A DNA stretch of 64,000 bases from Pseudomonas azerbaijanoccidentalis (GCF_019145495.1 NZ_JAHSTU010000001.1:186001-250000); one strand, 5' to 3'; shown: positions 25,552 to 35,100, counted from the first letter of the stretch. Notes: a model not told the origin generated them from the sequence alone. Translations and numbers: made by a program.

Positions 25552-26066
25552 CGATTTTTACCGCATTAAGTTGGTGTAGCGACAGCAGGCTCCAGACGTG
25601 GGCTCATCGAGGCATGCTCTGACCATGCTCTTCTGGACGTGCTCAATGGTCGCGAGTATCCGTGAACGGATTTTAATTGCTGGTCATTTCCAGCACGAAT
25701 GCCCGGTTAAATCGACCTGAAAACCGTCATTTTCCTGTGCGAATGCTAGTGTTGTTCGATGCGCCGCCCTCAAGCTGCGTGCCGTTGACCGAATATGTCG
25801 CAGCACCGCAAGCACGGGCCTTGCCGCACTCGTTAAGCTGCGCAACGGATGAGCACCCGTAAAGACATTGCGTTGCACGCAGCCCAGTCGTTTTTGCAGA
25901 TGCCCATTCACGGAAGGTGAATGTGACCCGAGTGTCCCGTCCAGCTTCACCCACCTGTCACCCTGTTTCCTCTGCCCGAGAATCAGGAACCGGGTGACGG
26001 ACTGCCCCGAAAGGGGTGATGTACGCGACGCTTCCATCAATAACAAGCCCAAGCGGAGTACCACAG
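25552..26066. other. 515-bp intergenic region, gdhB leader
   Basis: No convincing gene. Seen: a small hairpin TGCTGG/CCAGCA at 25678-25695, a CCCC-GAAA-GGGG hairpin at about 26008-26019 close to the NAD-GDH start, and on the reverse strand (about 25727-25954) a frame that reads like a piece of a secreted Cys-containing protein (QCLYGCSSVAQLNECGKARA, YSVNGTQLEGG) but has no start context. No immunity-type gene follows the Rhs gene here. Confidence 0.5.
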
Positions 26067-29000
26067 ATGGCGTTCTTCACCGCAGCCAGCAAAGCCGACT
26101 TCCAGCACCAACTGCAAGCGGCACTGGCGCAGCACATCAGTGAACAGGCACTGCCACAAGTGGCGCTGTTCGCTGAACAATTCTTCGGCATCATTTCCCT
26201 GGACGAACTGACTCAACGTCGGTTGTCCGACCTCGCTGGCTGTACCCTTTCTGCGTGGCGCCTGCTTGAGCGCTTCGATCACGCGCAACCGCAAGTGCGC
26301 GTCTACAACCCCGATTACGAACGCCACGGCTGGCAGTCGACCCACACCGCGGTCGAAGTGCTGCACCACGACCTGCCATTTCTGGTCGACTCGGTGCGTA
26401 CCGAGCTGAACCGCCGCGGTTACAGCATTCACACCCTGCAAACCACCGTGCTGAGCGTGCGTCGTGGCAGCAAGGGTGAGTTGCTGGAAATCCTGCCTAA
26501 AGGCACCCAGGGCAACGACGTGCTGCAAGAGTCGTTGATGTACCTGGAAATCGACCGTTGCGCCAACACCGCTGAACTGAACGTGCTGTCCAAAGAGCTG
26601 GAGCAAGTGCTCGCTGAAGTGCGCGTCGCGGTGGGTGATTTCGAGCCGATGAAAGCCAAGGTCCAGGAAATCCTGACGAACCTGGACAACAGCCGTTTTG
26701 CTGTCGATGGCGACGAAAAGACTGAAATCAAAAGCTTCCTGGAATGGCTGGTGGGTAACCACTTCACCTTCCTCGGCTATGAAGAGTTCGTGGTCACCGA
26801 CCAGGCCGATGGCGGCCACATCGAGTATGACCAGAGCTCCTTCCTGGGCCTGACCAAATTGCTGCGCACCGGCCTGACCTACGATGACCTGCGCATCGAA
26901 GACTACGCCGTGAATTACCTGCGCGAACCGACCCTGCTGTCGTTCGCCAAAGCTGCGCACCCTAGCCGTGTGCATCGTCCGGCTTACCCGGACTACGTAT
27001 CGATCCGCGAGATCGACGCCGACGGCAAGGTCATCAAGGAATGCCGTTTCATGGGCCTGTACACCTCGTCGGTGTATGGCGAGAGCGTGCGGGTTATCCC
27101 GTACATCCGCCGCAAGGTTGAGGAAATCGAACGCCGCTCCGGCTTCCAGGCCAAGGCTCACCTGGGCAAGGAACTGGCCCAGGTGCTCGAAGTGCTGCCG
27201 CGCGACGACCTGTTCCAGACCCCGGTCGACGAGCTGTTCAGCACCGTGATGTCGATCGTGCAGATCCAGGAACGCAACAAGATTCGCGTGTTCCTGCGCA
27301 AAGACCCGTACGGCCGTTTCTGCTACTGCCTGGCCTACGTGCCGCGTGACATCTATTCCACCGAAGTGCGCCAGAAGATCCAGCAAGTGCTGATGGATCG
27401 CCTGAAAGCCTCGGACTGCGAGTTCTGGACCTTCTTCTCCGAGTCCGTGCTGGCCCGCGTGCAGTTGATCCTGCGTGTCGACCCGAAAAACCGTATCGAC
27501 ATCGATCCACAGCAGCTCGAAAAAGAAGTGGTACAGGCCTGCCGCAGCTGGCAGGACGACTACTCGGCCTTGACCGTCGAAAGCTTCGGCGAAGCCCATG
27601 GCACCAACGTGCTGGCTGATTTCCCGAAAGGTTTCCCGGCCGGTTACCGCGAACGTTTCGCCGCGCATTCGGCTGTGGTCGACATGCAGCACCTGCTGAG
27701 CCTCAGCGAAAAAAATCCGCTGGTCATGAGCTTCTATCAGCCACTGGGCCAGGTCTCCGGTCAGCGTGAGCTGCATTGCAAGCTGTACCACGCCGATACC
27801 CCGCTGGCACTGTCCGATGTGCTGCCGATCCTGGAAAACCTCGGCCTGCGCGTGCTGGGTGAGTTCCCGTACCGCCTGCGCCACACCAATGGCCGCGAGT
27901 TCTGGATTCATGACTTCGCGTTCACCGCGGCCGAAGGCCTGGACCTGGATATCCAGCAACTCAACGACACCCTGCAGGATGCGTTCGTCCACATCGTGCG
28001 TGGCGATGCCGAGAACGATGCGTTCAACCGTCTGGTGCTGACTGCCGGCCTGCCTTGGCGTGACGTGGCGCTGCTGCGTGCGTATGCCCGCTACCTGAAG
28101 CAGATTCGTTTGGGCTTCGATCTGGGTTACATCGCCAGCACCCTGAACAACCACACCGACATCGCTCGCGAACTGACCCGGTTGTTCAAGACCCGCTTCT
28201 ATCTGGCGCGCAAGCTCAGCAGCGACGACCTCGAACAGCGTCTGGAACAAGCGATTCTGACCGCACTGGACAACGTTCAGGTGTTGAACGAAGACCGCAT
28301 CCTGCGTCGTTACCTTGATCTGATCAAAGCGACCCTGCGGACCAACTTCTACCAGACCGACGCCAACGGCCAGAACAAGTCGTACTTCAGCTTCAAGTTC
28401 AACCCGCACCTGATTCCTGAGCTGCCGAAGCCAGTACCGAAGTTCGAAATCTTCGTTTACTCGCCACGCGTCGAAGGCGTGCACCTGCGCTTCGGTAACG
28501 TCGCTCGGGGTGGCCTGCGTTGGTCCGACCGTGAAGAAGACTTCCGTACCGAAGTCCTTGGCCTGGTGAAAGCCCAGCAAGTGAAGAACTCGGTCATCGT
28601 GCCGGTGGGCGCGAAGGGCGGCTTCCTGCCGCGTCGCCTGCCACTGGGCGGCAGCCGGGACGAGATCGCGGCCGAAGGCGTTGCGTGCTACCGCATCTTC
28701 ATTTCGGGCCTGTTGGACATTACCGACAACCTGAAAGATGGCGCCCTGGTGCCGCCGACCAACGTCGTGCGTCATGACGACGATGACCCGTACCTGGTAG
28801 TGGCAGCGGACAAGGGCACTGCAACCTTCTCCGACATCGCCAACGGCATCGCCATCGATTATGGTTTCTGGCTGGGTGACGCGTTTGCGTCCGGTGGTTC
28901 GGCCGGTTACGACCACAAGAAAATGGGCATCACCGCCAAGGGCGCGTGGGTCGGCGTACAGCGCCACTTCCGCGAACGCGGCATCAATGTTCAGGAAGAC

Positions 29001-30953
29001 AGCATCACCGTGGTGGGCGTCGGCGATATGGCCGGTGACGTGTTCGGCAACGGCTTGTTGATGTCCGACAAGCTGCAACTGGTCGCAGCGTTCAACCACC
29101 TGCACATCTTCATCGACCCGAATCCGAACCCGGCGACCAGCTTCGCCGAGCGTCAGCGCATGTTCGACCTGCCACGTTCGGCCTGGTCGGATTACGACAC
29201 CACCATCATGTCCGAAGGTGGCGGTATCTTCTCGCGCAGCGCGAAGAGCATCGCGATCTCCCCACAGATGCAGGAACGCTTCGACATCAAGGCCGACAAG
29301 CTGACCCCGACCGAACTGCTCAATGCCTTGCTCAAGGCACCGGTGGATCTGTTGTGGAACGGCGGTATCGGTACTTACGTCAAGGCCAGCAGCGAAAGCC
29401 ACGCCGATGTCGGCGACAAGGCCAACGATGCACTGCGTGTGAATGGCAACGAACTGCGCTGCAAAGTCGTAGGCGAGGGCGGTAACCTCGGCATGACCCA
29501 GCTGGGTCGTGTGGAATTCGGTCTCAATGGCGGCGGTTCCAACACCGACTTCATCGACAACGCCGGTGGCGTGGACTGCTCCGACCACGAAGTGAACATC
29601 AAGATCCTGCTGAACGAAGTGGTTCAGGCCGGCGACATGACCGACAAGCAACGCAACCAGTTGCTGGCGAGCATGACCGACGAAGTCGGTAACCTGGTGC
29701 TGGGCAACAACTACAAGCAGACTCAGGCATTGTCGCTGGCGGCCCGTCGTGCTCTGCCGCGTATTGCCGAATACAAGCGCTTGATGAACGATCTGGAAGG
29801 CCGTGGCAAGCTGGATCGCGCCATCGAGTTCCTGCCGAACGAAGAAGCGCTCAACGAGCGAATCGCAGAAGGCCATGGCCTGACCCGTGCCGAGCTGTCG
29901 GTGCTGATCTCCTACAGCAAGATCGACCTCAAGGAGCAGCTGTTGGGCTCCCTGGTGCCGGACGACGACTACCTGACCCGCGACATGGAAACCGCTTTCC
30001 CGCCGACCCTGGTGAGCAAGTTCTCCGAAGCCATGCGCCGTCACCGTCTGAAGCGCGAAATCGTCAGCACCCAGATCGCCAACGATCTGGTGAATCACAT
30101 GGGCATCACTTTCGTTCAACGACTCAAAGAGTCGACCGGCATGAGCCCGGCGAACGTGGCTGGGGCTTATGTGATCGTGCGCGACATTTTCCATCTCCCG
30201 CACTGGTTCCGTCAGATCGAAGCCCTGGATTATCAGGTTTCCGCTGACGTGCAACTGGAGCTGATGGATGAGCTGATGCGTCTAGGCCGTCGCGCCACGC
30301 GCTGGTTCCTGCGTGCCCGTCGCAACGAGCAGAACGCTGCCCGTGACGTCGCGCACTTCGGTCCGCACCTGAAGGAGCTGGGCCTCAAGCTCGACGAGCT
30401 GCTCAGTGGCGAGATCCGCGAAACCTGGCAGACCCGTTATCAGGCGTACGTCGAAGCCGGTGTGCCGGAGTTGTTGGCACGCATGGTGGCTGGCACTTCG
30501 CACCTGTACACGCTGTTGCCGATCATCGAGGCTTCCGACGTGACCGGTCAGGACCCGGCGGACGTGGCCAAGGCGTACTTCGCCGTTGGCAGCGCGCTGG
30601 ATATCACCTGGTACCTGGCACAGATCAGCGCTCTGCCGGTTGAAAACAACTGGCAGGCACTGGCCCGTGAAGCGTTCCGCGATGACGTCGACTGGCAGCA
30701 GCGTGCGATCACCATTTCGGTCCTGCAACAGGGTGACGGCACCCAGGACGTGGAAGCACGCCTGGCGCTGTGGATGGCGCAGCACGAAAGCATGATCGAA
30801 CGCTGGCGTGCCATGCTGGTGGAAATCCGTGCCGCCAGCGGCACCGACTACGCCATGTACGCGGTAGCCAACCGTGAACTGTTGGACCTGGCGTTGAGCG
30901 GGCAGGCGGTGGTGCCTGCCGCTGTCGCCGCCGAGCTGGAACCAGCGGCCTGA
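26067..30953 (+). CDS. gdhB: NAD-dependent glutamate dehydrogenase, 180-kDa class
   Basis: A 1628-aa protein, as expected for the large NAD-GDH class described in Streptomyces and P. aeruginosa (about 1620 aa). It deaminates glutamate to 2-ketoglutarate plus ammonia in the cytoplasm. The N-terminal half carries ACT-like regulatory segments (for example DLPFLVDSVRTELNRRGYSI); the catalytic core is around residues 800-1180, with RGGLRWSDREEDFRTEVLGL, the lysine stretch VPVGAKGGFLPRRL, VGVGDMAGDVFGNGLL (nucleotide binding) and LLWNGGIGTYVKAS. A C-terminal helical region follows. The start ATG at 26067 has CGGAG 9 bp upstream. In the P. aeruginosa enzyme, arginine and citrate are allosteric effectors; that is family knowledge only. 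A strong terminator follows. Confidence 0.95.
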   Translation: MAFFTAASKADFQHQLQAALAQHISEQALPQVALFAEQFFGIISLDELTQRRLSDLAGCTLSAWRLLERFDHAQPQVRVYNPDYERHGWQSTHTAVEVLHHDLPFLVDSVRTELNRRGYSIHTLQTTVLSVRRGSKGELLEILPKGTQGNDVLQESLMYLEIDRCANTAELNVLSKELEQVLAEVRVAVGDFEPMKAKVQEILTNLDNSRFAVDGDEKTEIKSFLEWLVGNHFTFLGYEEFVVTDQADGGHIEYDQSSFLGLTKLLRTGLTYDDLRIEDYAVNYLREPTLLSFAKAAHPSRVHRPAYPDYVSIREIDADGKVIKECRFMGLYTSSVYGESVRVIPYIRRKVEEIERRSGFQAKAHLGKELAQVLEVLPRDDLFQTPVDELFSTVMSIVQIQERNKIRVFLRKDPYGRFCYCLAYVPRDIYSTEVRQKIQQVLMDRLKASDCEFWTFFSESVLARVQLILRVDPKNRIDIDPQQLEKEVVQACRSWQDDYSALTVESFGEAHGTNVLADFPKGFPAGYRERFAAHSAVVDMQHLLSLSEKNPLVMSFYQPLGQVSGQRELHCKLYHADTPLALSDVLPILENLGLRVLGEFPYRLRHTNGREFWIHDFAFTAAEGLDLDIQQLNDTLQDAFVHIVRGDAENDAFNRLVLTAGLPWRDVALLRAYARYLKQIRLGFDLGYIASTLNNHTDIARELTRLFKTRFYLARKLSSDDLEQRLEQAILTALDNVQVLNEDRILRRYLDLIKATLRTNFYQTDANGQNKSYFSFKFNPHLIPELPKPVPKFEIFVYSPRVEGVHLRFGNVARGGLRWSDREEDFRTEVLGLVKAQQVKNSVIVPVGAKGGFLPRRLPLGGSRDEIAAEGVACYRIFISGLLDITDNLKDGALVPPTNVVRHDDDDPYLVVAADKGTATFSDIANGIAIDYGFWLGDAFASGGSAGYDHKKMGITAKGAWVGVQRHFRERGINVQEDSITVVGVGDMAGDVFGNGLLMSDKLQLVAAFNHLHIFIDPNPNPATSFAERQRMFDLPRSAWSDYDTTIMSEGGGIFSRSAKSIAISPQMQERFDIKADKLTPTELLNALLKAPVDLLWNGGIGTYVKASSESHADVGDKANDALRVNGNELRCKVVGEGGNLGMTQLGRVEFGLNGGGSNTDFIDNAGGVDCSDHEVNIKILLNEVVQAGDMTDKQRNQLLASMTDEVGNLVLGNNYKQTQALSLAARRALPRIAEYKRLMNDLEGRGKLDRAIEFLPNEEALNERIAEGHGLTRAELSVLISYSKIDLKEQLLGSLVPDDDYLTRDMETAFPPTLVSKFSEAMRRHRLKREIVSTQIANDLVNHMGITFVQRLKESTGMSPANVAGAYVIVRDIFHLPHWFRQIEALDYQVSADVQLELMDELMRLGRRATRWFLRARRNEQNAARDVAHFGPHLKELGLKLDELLSGEIRETWQTRYQAYVEAGVPELLARMVAGTSHLYTLLPIIEASDVTGQDPADVAKAYFAVGSALDITWYLAQISALPVENNWQALAREAFRDDVDWQQRAITISVLQQGDGTQDVEARLALWMAQHESMIERWRAMLVEIRAASGTDYAMYAVANRELLDLALSGQAVVPAAVAAELEPAA

Positions 30954-30971
30954 TCAGGCGCTGAATGAAAA

Positions 30972-31003
30972 AGCCCCGCATTGAAAGATGCGGGGTTTTT
31001 TTT
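30972..31003 (+). terminator. Rho-independent terminator of gdhB
   Basis: GCCCCGCAT, a 6-base loop, and ATGCGGGG followed by eight T residues; starts about 20 bp after the gdhB stop. The A-run before the stem also lets it serve the convergent lipoprotein gene ending at 31032. Confidence 0.9.
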
Positions 31004-31031
31004 GGATTTTTGTTGTGGTCGGTCTTTGAAG

Positions 31032-31742
31032 TCAATACAACTTCTGACTTGTTTGATTATCAATCATCGACACATTACTTGTCGGACTAGTCAGCAAATT
31101 GTTGAGCGACTGGTCAAACTTCTGCAGCGCCCTTACTTGCACATTTTGTTGTTCGTTAATATCGGCAACGATCTCTTCACTGCGTTTGAAGTCGGCCCAT
31201 ACCGGACTTAGCGCCTTGGCGTCATGGCCTTGAGCCGTCCCGATGTAATTAAAGTTACGATCATAAAAGTCGGCACTGACTTTGGACTCGACATCTGAAC
31301 TGCGGGAGGTGATCAACTGGCTGCGGCTGTCGACGATGGCCATTACGTCCGGCTTGGCGGCTTTCAGGCTCTGCATGTCCGGGTACACGGTGACCGAGCC
31401 AAACTGGCGTTGCAGCGACGCCTTGACCCAGTCCACGGCCAGGTCGGGCTTGGAAGTGGCGACGTAGGCATCGTGGATCGTTTGTACCAGCAGGCTCTGG
31501 CCGAAACCGGTGCCGGCGTTGGCCTGGTAATCCTGCAGGTAAGCGCGGTTGGCCTGGGTATTGCGGCTGTACACCACGCCCAGCGACACCTGGCTGCCAT
31601 TGGGAATTCGGGTCACGTTGCTGCGGCCCACGGGTTCGGTAAAGATTCCGTCCAGCGAAGACACCGCGGAAGGCGCGGTAGGAATCGAACAGCCAGCCAA
31701 AACAGCCGTTATCGTTAACGCACTGACAAGCGCAAGTTTCAT
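31032..31742 (-). CDS. Lipoprotein, unknown function
   Basis: A 236-aa protein with a lipoprotein signal peptide: MKLALVSALTITAVLAGCSI, lipobox LAGC with Cys18. The mature part has VSLGVVYSRNTQANRAYLQD, FGQSLLVQTIHDAYVATSKP and VMAIVDSRSQLITSRSSDVE, suggesting a mixed alpha/beta periplasmic domain resembling outer-membrane lipoproteins that monitor or build envelope structures; I do not recognise the family. The start at ATG 31742 (GGAGAGACACC upstream) is preferred to a longer frame that would bury the lipobox. It stands alone, convergent with gdhB. Confidence 0.75.
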   Translation of the reverse strand: MKLALVSALTITAVLAGCSIPTAPSAVSSLDGIFTEPVGRSNVTRIPNGSQVSLGVVYSRNTQANRAYLQDYQANAGTGFGQSLLVQTIHDAYVATSKPDLAVDWVKASLQRQFGSVTVYPDMQSLKAAKPDVMAIVDSRSQLITSRSSDVESKVSADFYDRNFNYIGTAQGHDAKALSPVWADFKRSEEIVADINEQQNVQVRALQKFDQSLNNLLTSPTSNVSMIDNQTSQKLY

Positions 31743-31911
31743 GGTGTCTCTCCAGTGAAACAACATCAGTCGGAAAGTCTATATCGCCGGAATGAGCCGG
31801 CAGTTATTCCAGACTAAACCGGGAATGGCTCGATGAAACGGTCAAATGTTTAGTTATCCGGCCGCCAATAGTTTTGTTTGGTTTAAACAATCGTGGTTAA
31901 TGACGTCAAGC

Positions 31912-31950
31912 AATAAAAAGGCTCAAAACAGTGTTTCGAGCCTTTTTATT
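31912..31950. terminator. Bidirectional-looking terminator after the cupin gene
   Basis: AATAAAAAGGCTC (31912-31924) and GAGCCTTTTTATT (31938-31950) are a perfect 13-bp inverted repeat with a 13-base loop, with A- and T-rich outer stem. It lies 21 bp downstream of the cupin stop (reverse strand) and 170 bp upstream of the lipoprotein gene on the same strand. Confidence 0.88.
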
Positions 31951-31970
31951 TATGGCTGTACGTTCAGCCA

Positions 31971-32390
31971 TCAGTTTTTCAATGGCACCAGCACCGGCTC
32001 GTCCGGCGACAACACCATGAACACCAGCAACTTGGCCGGTTGGGTTGCACTGGCGTTTTTTGACACTAGGTGCTCGGAGCCGGCCGCTTCGTACCAATAA
32101 TCGCCAGCCTTGTAGGTGACTGCTTTTTCGCCTTTCACTTGCGAGGTAATGGCGCCCGATAGCACGTAGGCCATGGCCGTACCGTCATGTTTGTGGGCGA
32201 TGGACGATTGGCCGGGTTTGTAGTCGACTTCGATCATCAGGGCTTTTTTGCCCGGGACGTTTTTCAGCAGTTGCTCCTGAAGCACCGTGACCTTCTCCGA
32301 AGGCGCGCCGGTTTCATGGGCGAATGCCGAGGCAGAAACGGTCAAGGTCAGGGCAACAAAGGGAGCGGCACAGATGCGCAAAACGATCAT
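31971..32390 (-). CDS. Exported cupin-domain protein
   Basis: A 139-aa protein with a signal peptide (MIVLRICAAPFVALTLTVSA then SAFAHE) and one cupin domain: EVDYKPGQSSIAHKHDGTAM (cupin motif 1, with the HKHDG metal-ligand pattern) and YKAGDYWYEAAGSEHLVSKN (motif 2 with its His). It should therefore bind a metal in the periplasm; the reaction is unknown. ATG at 32390 is directly upstream of the signal peptide. Monocistronic by spacing: a 110-bp promoter region upstream and a strong terminator downstream. Confidence 0.85.
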   Translation of the reverse strand: MIVLRICAAPFVALTLTVSASAFAHETGAPSEKVTVLQEQLLKNVPGKKALMIEVDYKPGQSSIAHKHDGTAMAYVLSGAITSQVKGEKAVTYKAGDYWYEAAGSEHLVSKNASATQPAKLLVFMVLSPDEPVLVPLKN

Positions 32391-32502
32391 GGTTCATTAC
32401 CTGCGGTGGGTGAGTGGTCTGGGACCAATCTAAGTCGCCGCGGGCGCTAATCAAACAGCCAATATTCGGGAAGGTCAGGTGACCAATCTCAGCCGTACAA
32501 AG

Positions 32503-32581
32503 AAAAAGATCGCAGCCTGCGGCAGCGCCTGCAGGGAAACGCATAAACCCCTGTTGGCGCTGCCGCAGGCTGCGATCTTTC
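32503..32581. repeat. REP doublet (GATCGCAGCCTGCGGCAGCG variant)
   Basis: AAAAAGATCGCAGCCTGCGG, CAGCGCCTGCAGGG, about 12 bp, then CCCCTG/TTGGCGCTGCCGCAGG and CTGCGATCTTT. Both arms have GGCAGCGCC instead of GGCAGCTCC, so the change is compensated on the two sides, which keeps the stem paired. It follows the ABM monooxygenase stop codon. Confidence 0.9.
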
Positions 32582-32591
32582 TATCTTTCTT

Positions 32592-32885
32592 TCAGCGAAT
32601 CGGAAAGCTGTTGAAGTCTACGGCGTTGGCCAGCTGGCAATCGATCAGGTCGATGAAGCCTTGCACCTGCGGGCTGTTGAAGTGCGACTGCATGGCCGCT
32701 TCCGATTGCCAGTGGGCGCTGACGGTCCAGCGGTTACTGTCCTCGGGGCAGCGGTCGACCATATAGGAATCACAGCCCGGTAACTCGCGCAGGGTTTCGA
32801 CAATCTTTTGCAGTTGCTTGCCCAGTTCTTCCGAGCGGCCGCTGACGGCCTGCACCTTTACGGTATTGATCACTTCGTTGGACAT
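32592..32885 (-). CDS. ABM-domain putative quinol monooxygenase
   Basis: A 97-aa ferredoxin-fold protein of the antibiotic-biosynthesis monooxygenase (YgiN-like) type: INTVKVQAVSGRSEELGKQL, LRELPGCDSYMVDRCPEDSN and WTVSAHWQSEAAMQSHFNSP match the dimeric alpha+beta barrel pattern. Members of this group oxidise quinols or dispose of reactive aromatic compounds without added cofactor, but many are uncharacterised. Cytoplasmic, monocistronic. Start ATG 32885 has AGGAG upstream (in GGAGTGTGAGCC). Confidence 0.82.
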   Translation of the reverse strand: MSNEVINTVKVQAVSGRSEELGKQLQKIVETLRELPGCDSYMVDRCPEDSNRWTVSAHWQSEAAMQSHFNSPQVQGFIDLIDCQLANAVDFNSFPIR

Positions 32886-33009
32886 TGGCTCACACTCCTG
32901 AATCAGGCCGGACGAATCCTGCTCACTGAGGGATAACGCCTATGCAGGATAGGCCTGCACCCCCGGACCACCAATAGCCAATCGCCGGATAAAGCCGCAG
33001 ACCAATCCG

Positions 33010-34443
33010 TCAGGCGACTTGCTGCAAAATGTCTCGCAGGCGATCCAGGGCGGTGTCGATGTCCAGGGTTTCTATGGCGCCAAAGCCCATCAGAAACCCG
33101 GCCTTTGCCGGTTGCTGGTGGAAAAAGGCCTCGATGGAGTAAAGCCCGACTTCCACTTTTTTCGCCAGTTCAATGACCAACGGAATGTCGATGGGCACTT
33201 TGCACATCACCACCATGTGAAAACCCGCCGTACTGGGCACCGGTTCAAGCCATGGCGAGAGATCACCCGCCATGCGCGAAAGAATGCGCTCGCGTCGGCC
33301 CGCATAAATCGTATGACAGCGCCGGATGTGCTTGAGCAGGCAGCCTTCGGCTATGAATTTGGCCAGTGCCCATTGGGGCAGGGTGGAGGTGTGCAGGTCC
33401 GTAAGCTGCTTGGCACGCACCACGGCTTCGAGAATCGCCGGCGGCAGGATCGCGTAACCCAGGCGCAGTTCCGGCAACAACGTTTTGGAGAACGTCCCGA
33501 CGTAGGCGACGATCCCGCGCTCATCCATGCTTTGCAGTGAGTCCGTAGGGCGGCCTTCGTAGCGGAACTCGCTGTCGTAGTCGTCCTCGATGATGATCGC
33601 CCCCAGCTCATGGGCCTTGGCCAGCAGCGCGATCCGCCGTTCCTGGCTCATGGGCATGCCCAGGGGAAACTGGTGCGAAGGGGTGACGTAGATCAACCGG
33701 GTGCCGAGGGGAATCTTGTCCACCTGAATGCCTTCGGCGTCCACCGGCACACCGACCACTGTGGCGCCGTGGGTGCCGAACAGCAGGCGCGCGGGCGGAT
33801 AACCGGGGTCTTCCATAGCGACGATGCTGCCCGGACGCGTCAGTACTCGGGAAATGAGGTCCAGCGCCTGTTGTGCGCCGTTGCACACCACCACGTCTTC
33901 GTCCTGGCAGTTGACCCCGCGGGAGAACGCGATGTGCCGTGCGATGGCGTTGCGCAGCGCCGGCAGGCCTTCGGGCAGGCTGTAGAAACCCTTGGACGCT
34001 GCAATCTGGCGCAAGGCGTGGGACGTACAGCGTCGCCAATCGTCTTGGGGAAACTGGCCCTTGCTGGTGGCGCCGCCAATGAAGTCATAACGCAGCGAGC
34101 CTTCCAGCGTCGGGTGGCGCAGAAACACCGGCAGGTTGCGCCAGGACTCGATCACCTCGAAACCTGCAAGCTCCGAATGGCTTTGCTTGCGTTCGACCCT
34201 GGAGGTGCGCGCATTGACGTACGTGCCTTTGCCGATCACGCCGGTGAGGAAGTTTTCGTAGGTCAGTTGCGCGTACGTATCGGAAATGGTCTTGCGTGAA
34301 ATGCCCAGTTGCTCGGCAAGCAAGCGGCTGGGTGGAAGCTGTGTCCCCGCCGCCAGACGGCCCGATTCGATGGCGCTGCGCAGCTGGTTGTACAACTGGC
34401 CTGCCAGGTCCTTGCGGCCATTGATGACAACATGTAGTTCCAT
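33010..34443 (-). CDS. MocR/PdxR-type regulator (GntR HTH fused to aminotransferase domain)
   Basis: A 477-aa protein: N-terminal GntR winged helix (LAGQLYNQLRSAIESGRLAA ... PPSRLLAEQLGISRKTISDT) and a fold-type I aminotransferase-like domain with YDFIGGATSKGQFPQDDWRR, IVAMEDPGYPPARLLFGTHG, EDDYDSEFRYEGRP and the PLP lysine stretch GTFSKTLLPELRLGYAI. MocR proteins use PLP or an amino compound as effector. The start at ATG 34443 is chosen because the HTH begins there. It is divergent from the AhpD-like gene (206 bp between), the usual regulator-target arrangement for MocR proteins. PdxR (pyridoxine) is possible, but no vitamin B6 gene is nearby. Confidence 0.9.
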   Translation of the reverse strand: MELHVVINGRKDLAGQLYNQLRSAIESGRLAAGTQLPPSRLLAEQLGISRKTISDTYAQLTYENFLTGVIGKGTYVNARTSRVERKQSHSELAGFEVIESWRNLPVFLRHPTLEGSLRYDFIGGATSKGQFPQDDWRRCTSHALRQIAASKGFYSLPEGLPALRNAIARHIAFSRGVNCQDEDVVVCNGAQQALDLISRVLTRPGSIVAMEDPGYPPARLLFGTHGATVVGVPVDAEGIQVDKIPLGTRLIYVTPSHQFPLGMPMSQERRIALLAKAHELGAIIIEDDYDSEFRYEGRPTDSLQSMDERGIVAYVGTFSKTLLPELRLGYAILPPAILEAVVRAKQLTDLHTSTLPQWALAKFIAEGCLLKHIRRCHTIYAGRRERILSRMAGDLSPWLEPVPSTAGFHMVVMCKVPIDIPLVIELAKKVEVGLYSIEAFFHQQPAKAGFLMGFGAIETLDIDTALDRLRDILQQVA

Positions 34444-34649
34444 ACCGGCGAGGCTCCGGAGCAATTGAGGCGCGTGTGCGTCGCGCCAGATTACCCTCAT
34501 CCGGTGTGGGTGCAGAAGTTGCGTGGTGCAAAAAGGGTGAATTGGTCTGGCGCCATGTGGTCCACGGTTTTTTCGCAGAATTGGACCTGTAACGCACGCG
34601 CATCAACGACTACCTTGAAGGGCATCTCTTCGCTGCACGAGGCCGCGCC

Positions 34650-35090
34650 ATGAACCCCCGCCTGGATTACTACAGCGCTTCACCCAAAGCGATGAAAGCG
34701 ATGATCGCCATGGAGGCGTTGACCAGCAGCCTGAGTATCGAAGCGGCGTTACTGCACCTGATCAAGATCCGCGCCTCGCAGCTCAATGGCTGTGCGTTCT
34801 GCACCGACATGCACTCGGTGGATGCCCGGCGTCTGGGCGAGACCGACCGACGCCTGTATTCGATCGTGGTCTGGCGCGACAGCAATTTCTTCAACCCGCG
34901 TGAGCGTGCAGCCCTGGCCTGGACCGAAGCGGTGACCCTGCTTTCGCAAAGCCATGTGCCGGACGATGTCTTTGAACAGGCGCGGGCGCAATTCAGCGAG
35001 GCTGAACTGGTGGACCTGACCATCGCGGTCACCACCATCAATAGCTGGAATCGTCTGGCGGTGAGTTTTCGGCAAGCGCCCAGCACCTGA
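34650..35090 (+). CDS. AhpD-like carboxymuconolactone decarboxylase family protein
   Basis: A 146-aa all-helical protein. The redox centre of the AhpD-like branch is present: NGCAFCTDMHSVDARRLGET with C48, C51 and H55. It continues with PRERAALAWTEAVTLLSQSH and LVDLTIAVTTINSWNRLAVS, the typical AhpD/CMD helices. Such proteins are thiol-dependent peroxidases or oxidoreductases, often loosely annotated as alkylhydroperoxidase. Divergent from the MocR regulator at 33010-34443, which probably controls it. Start ATG 34650; upstream AGGCCGCG gives only a weak ribosome binding site. Confidence 0.88.
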   Translation: MNPRLDYYSASPKAMKAMIAMEALTSSLSIEAALLHLIKIRASQLNGCAFCTDMHSVDARRLGETDRRLYSIVVWRDSNFFNPRERAALAWTEAVTLLSQSHVPDDVFEQARAQFSEAELVDLTIAVTTINSWNRLAVSFRQAPST

Positions 35091-35100
35091 GCCCTGCTTT

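Noticed and set aside
25552..26066. Downstream immunity gene for the Rhs tip
   Set aside because: No frame with start, ribosome binding site and protein-like composition was found on the Rhs strand.
26037..30254. A 1405-codon open frame on the reverse strand, antisense to gdhB
   Set aside because: Such long shadow frames are common opposite GC-rich, codon-biased genes. The protein is low-complexity and His/Gln/Val rich, and the forward gene is an unmistakable NAD-GDH.
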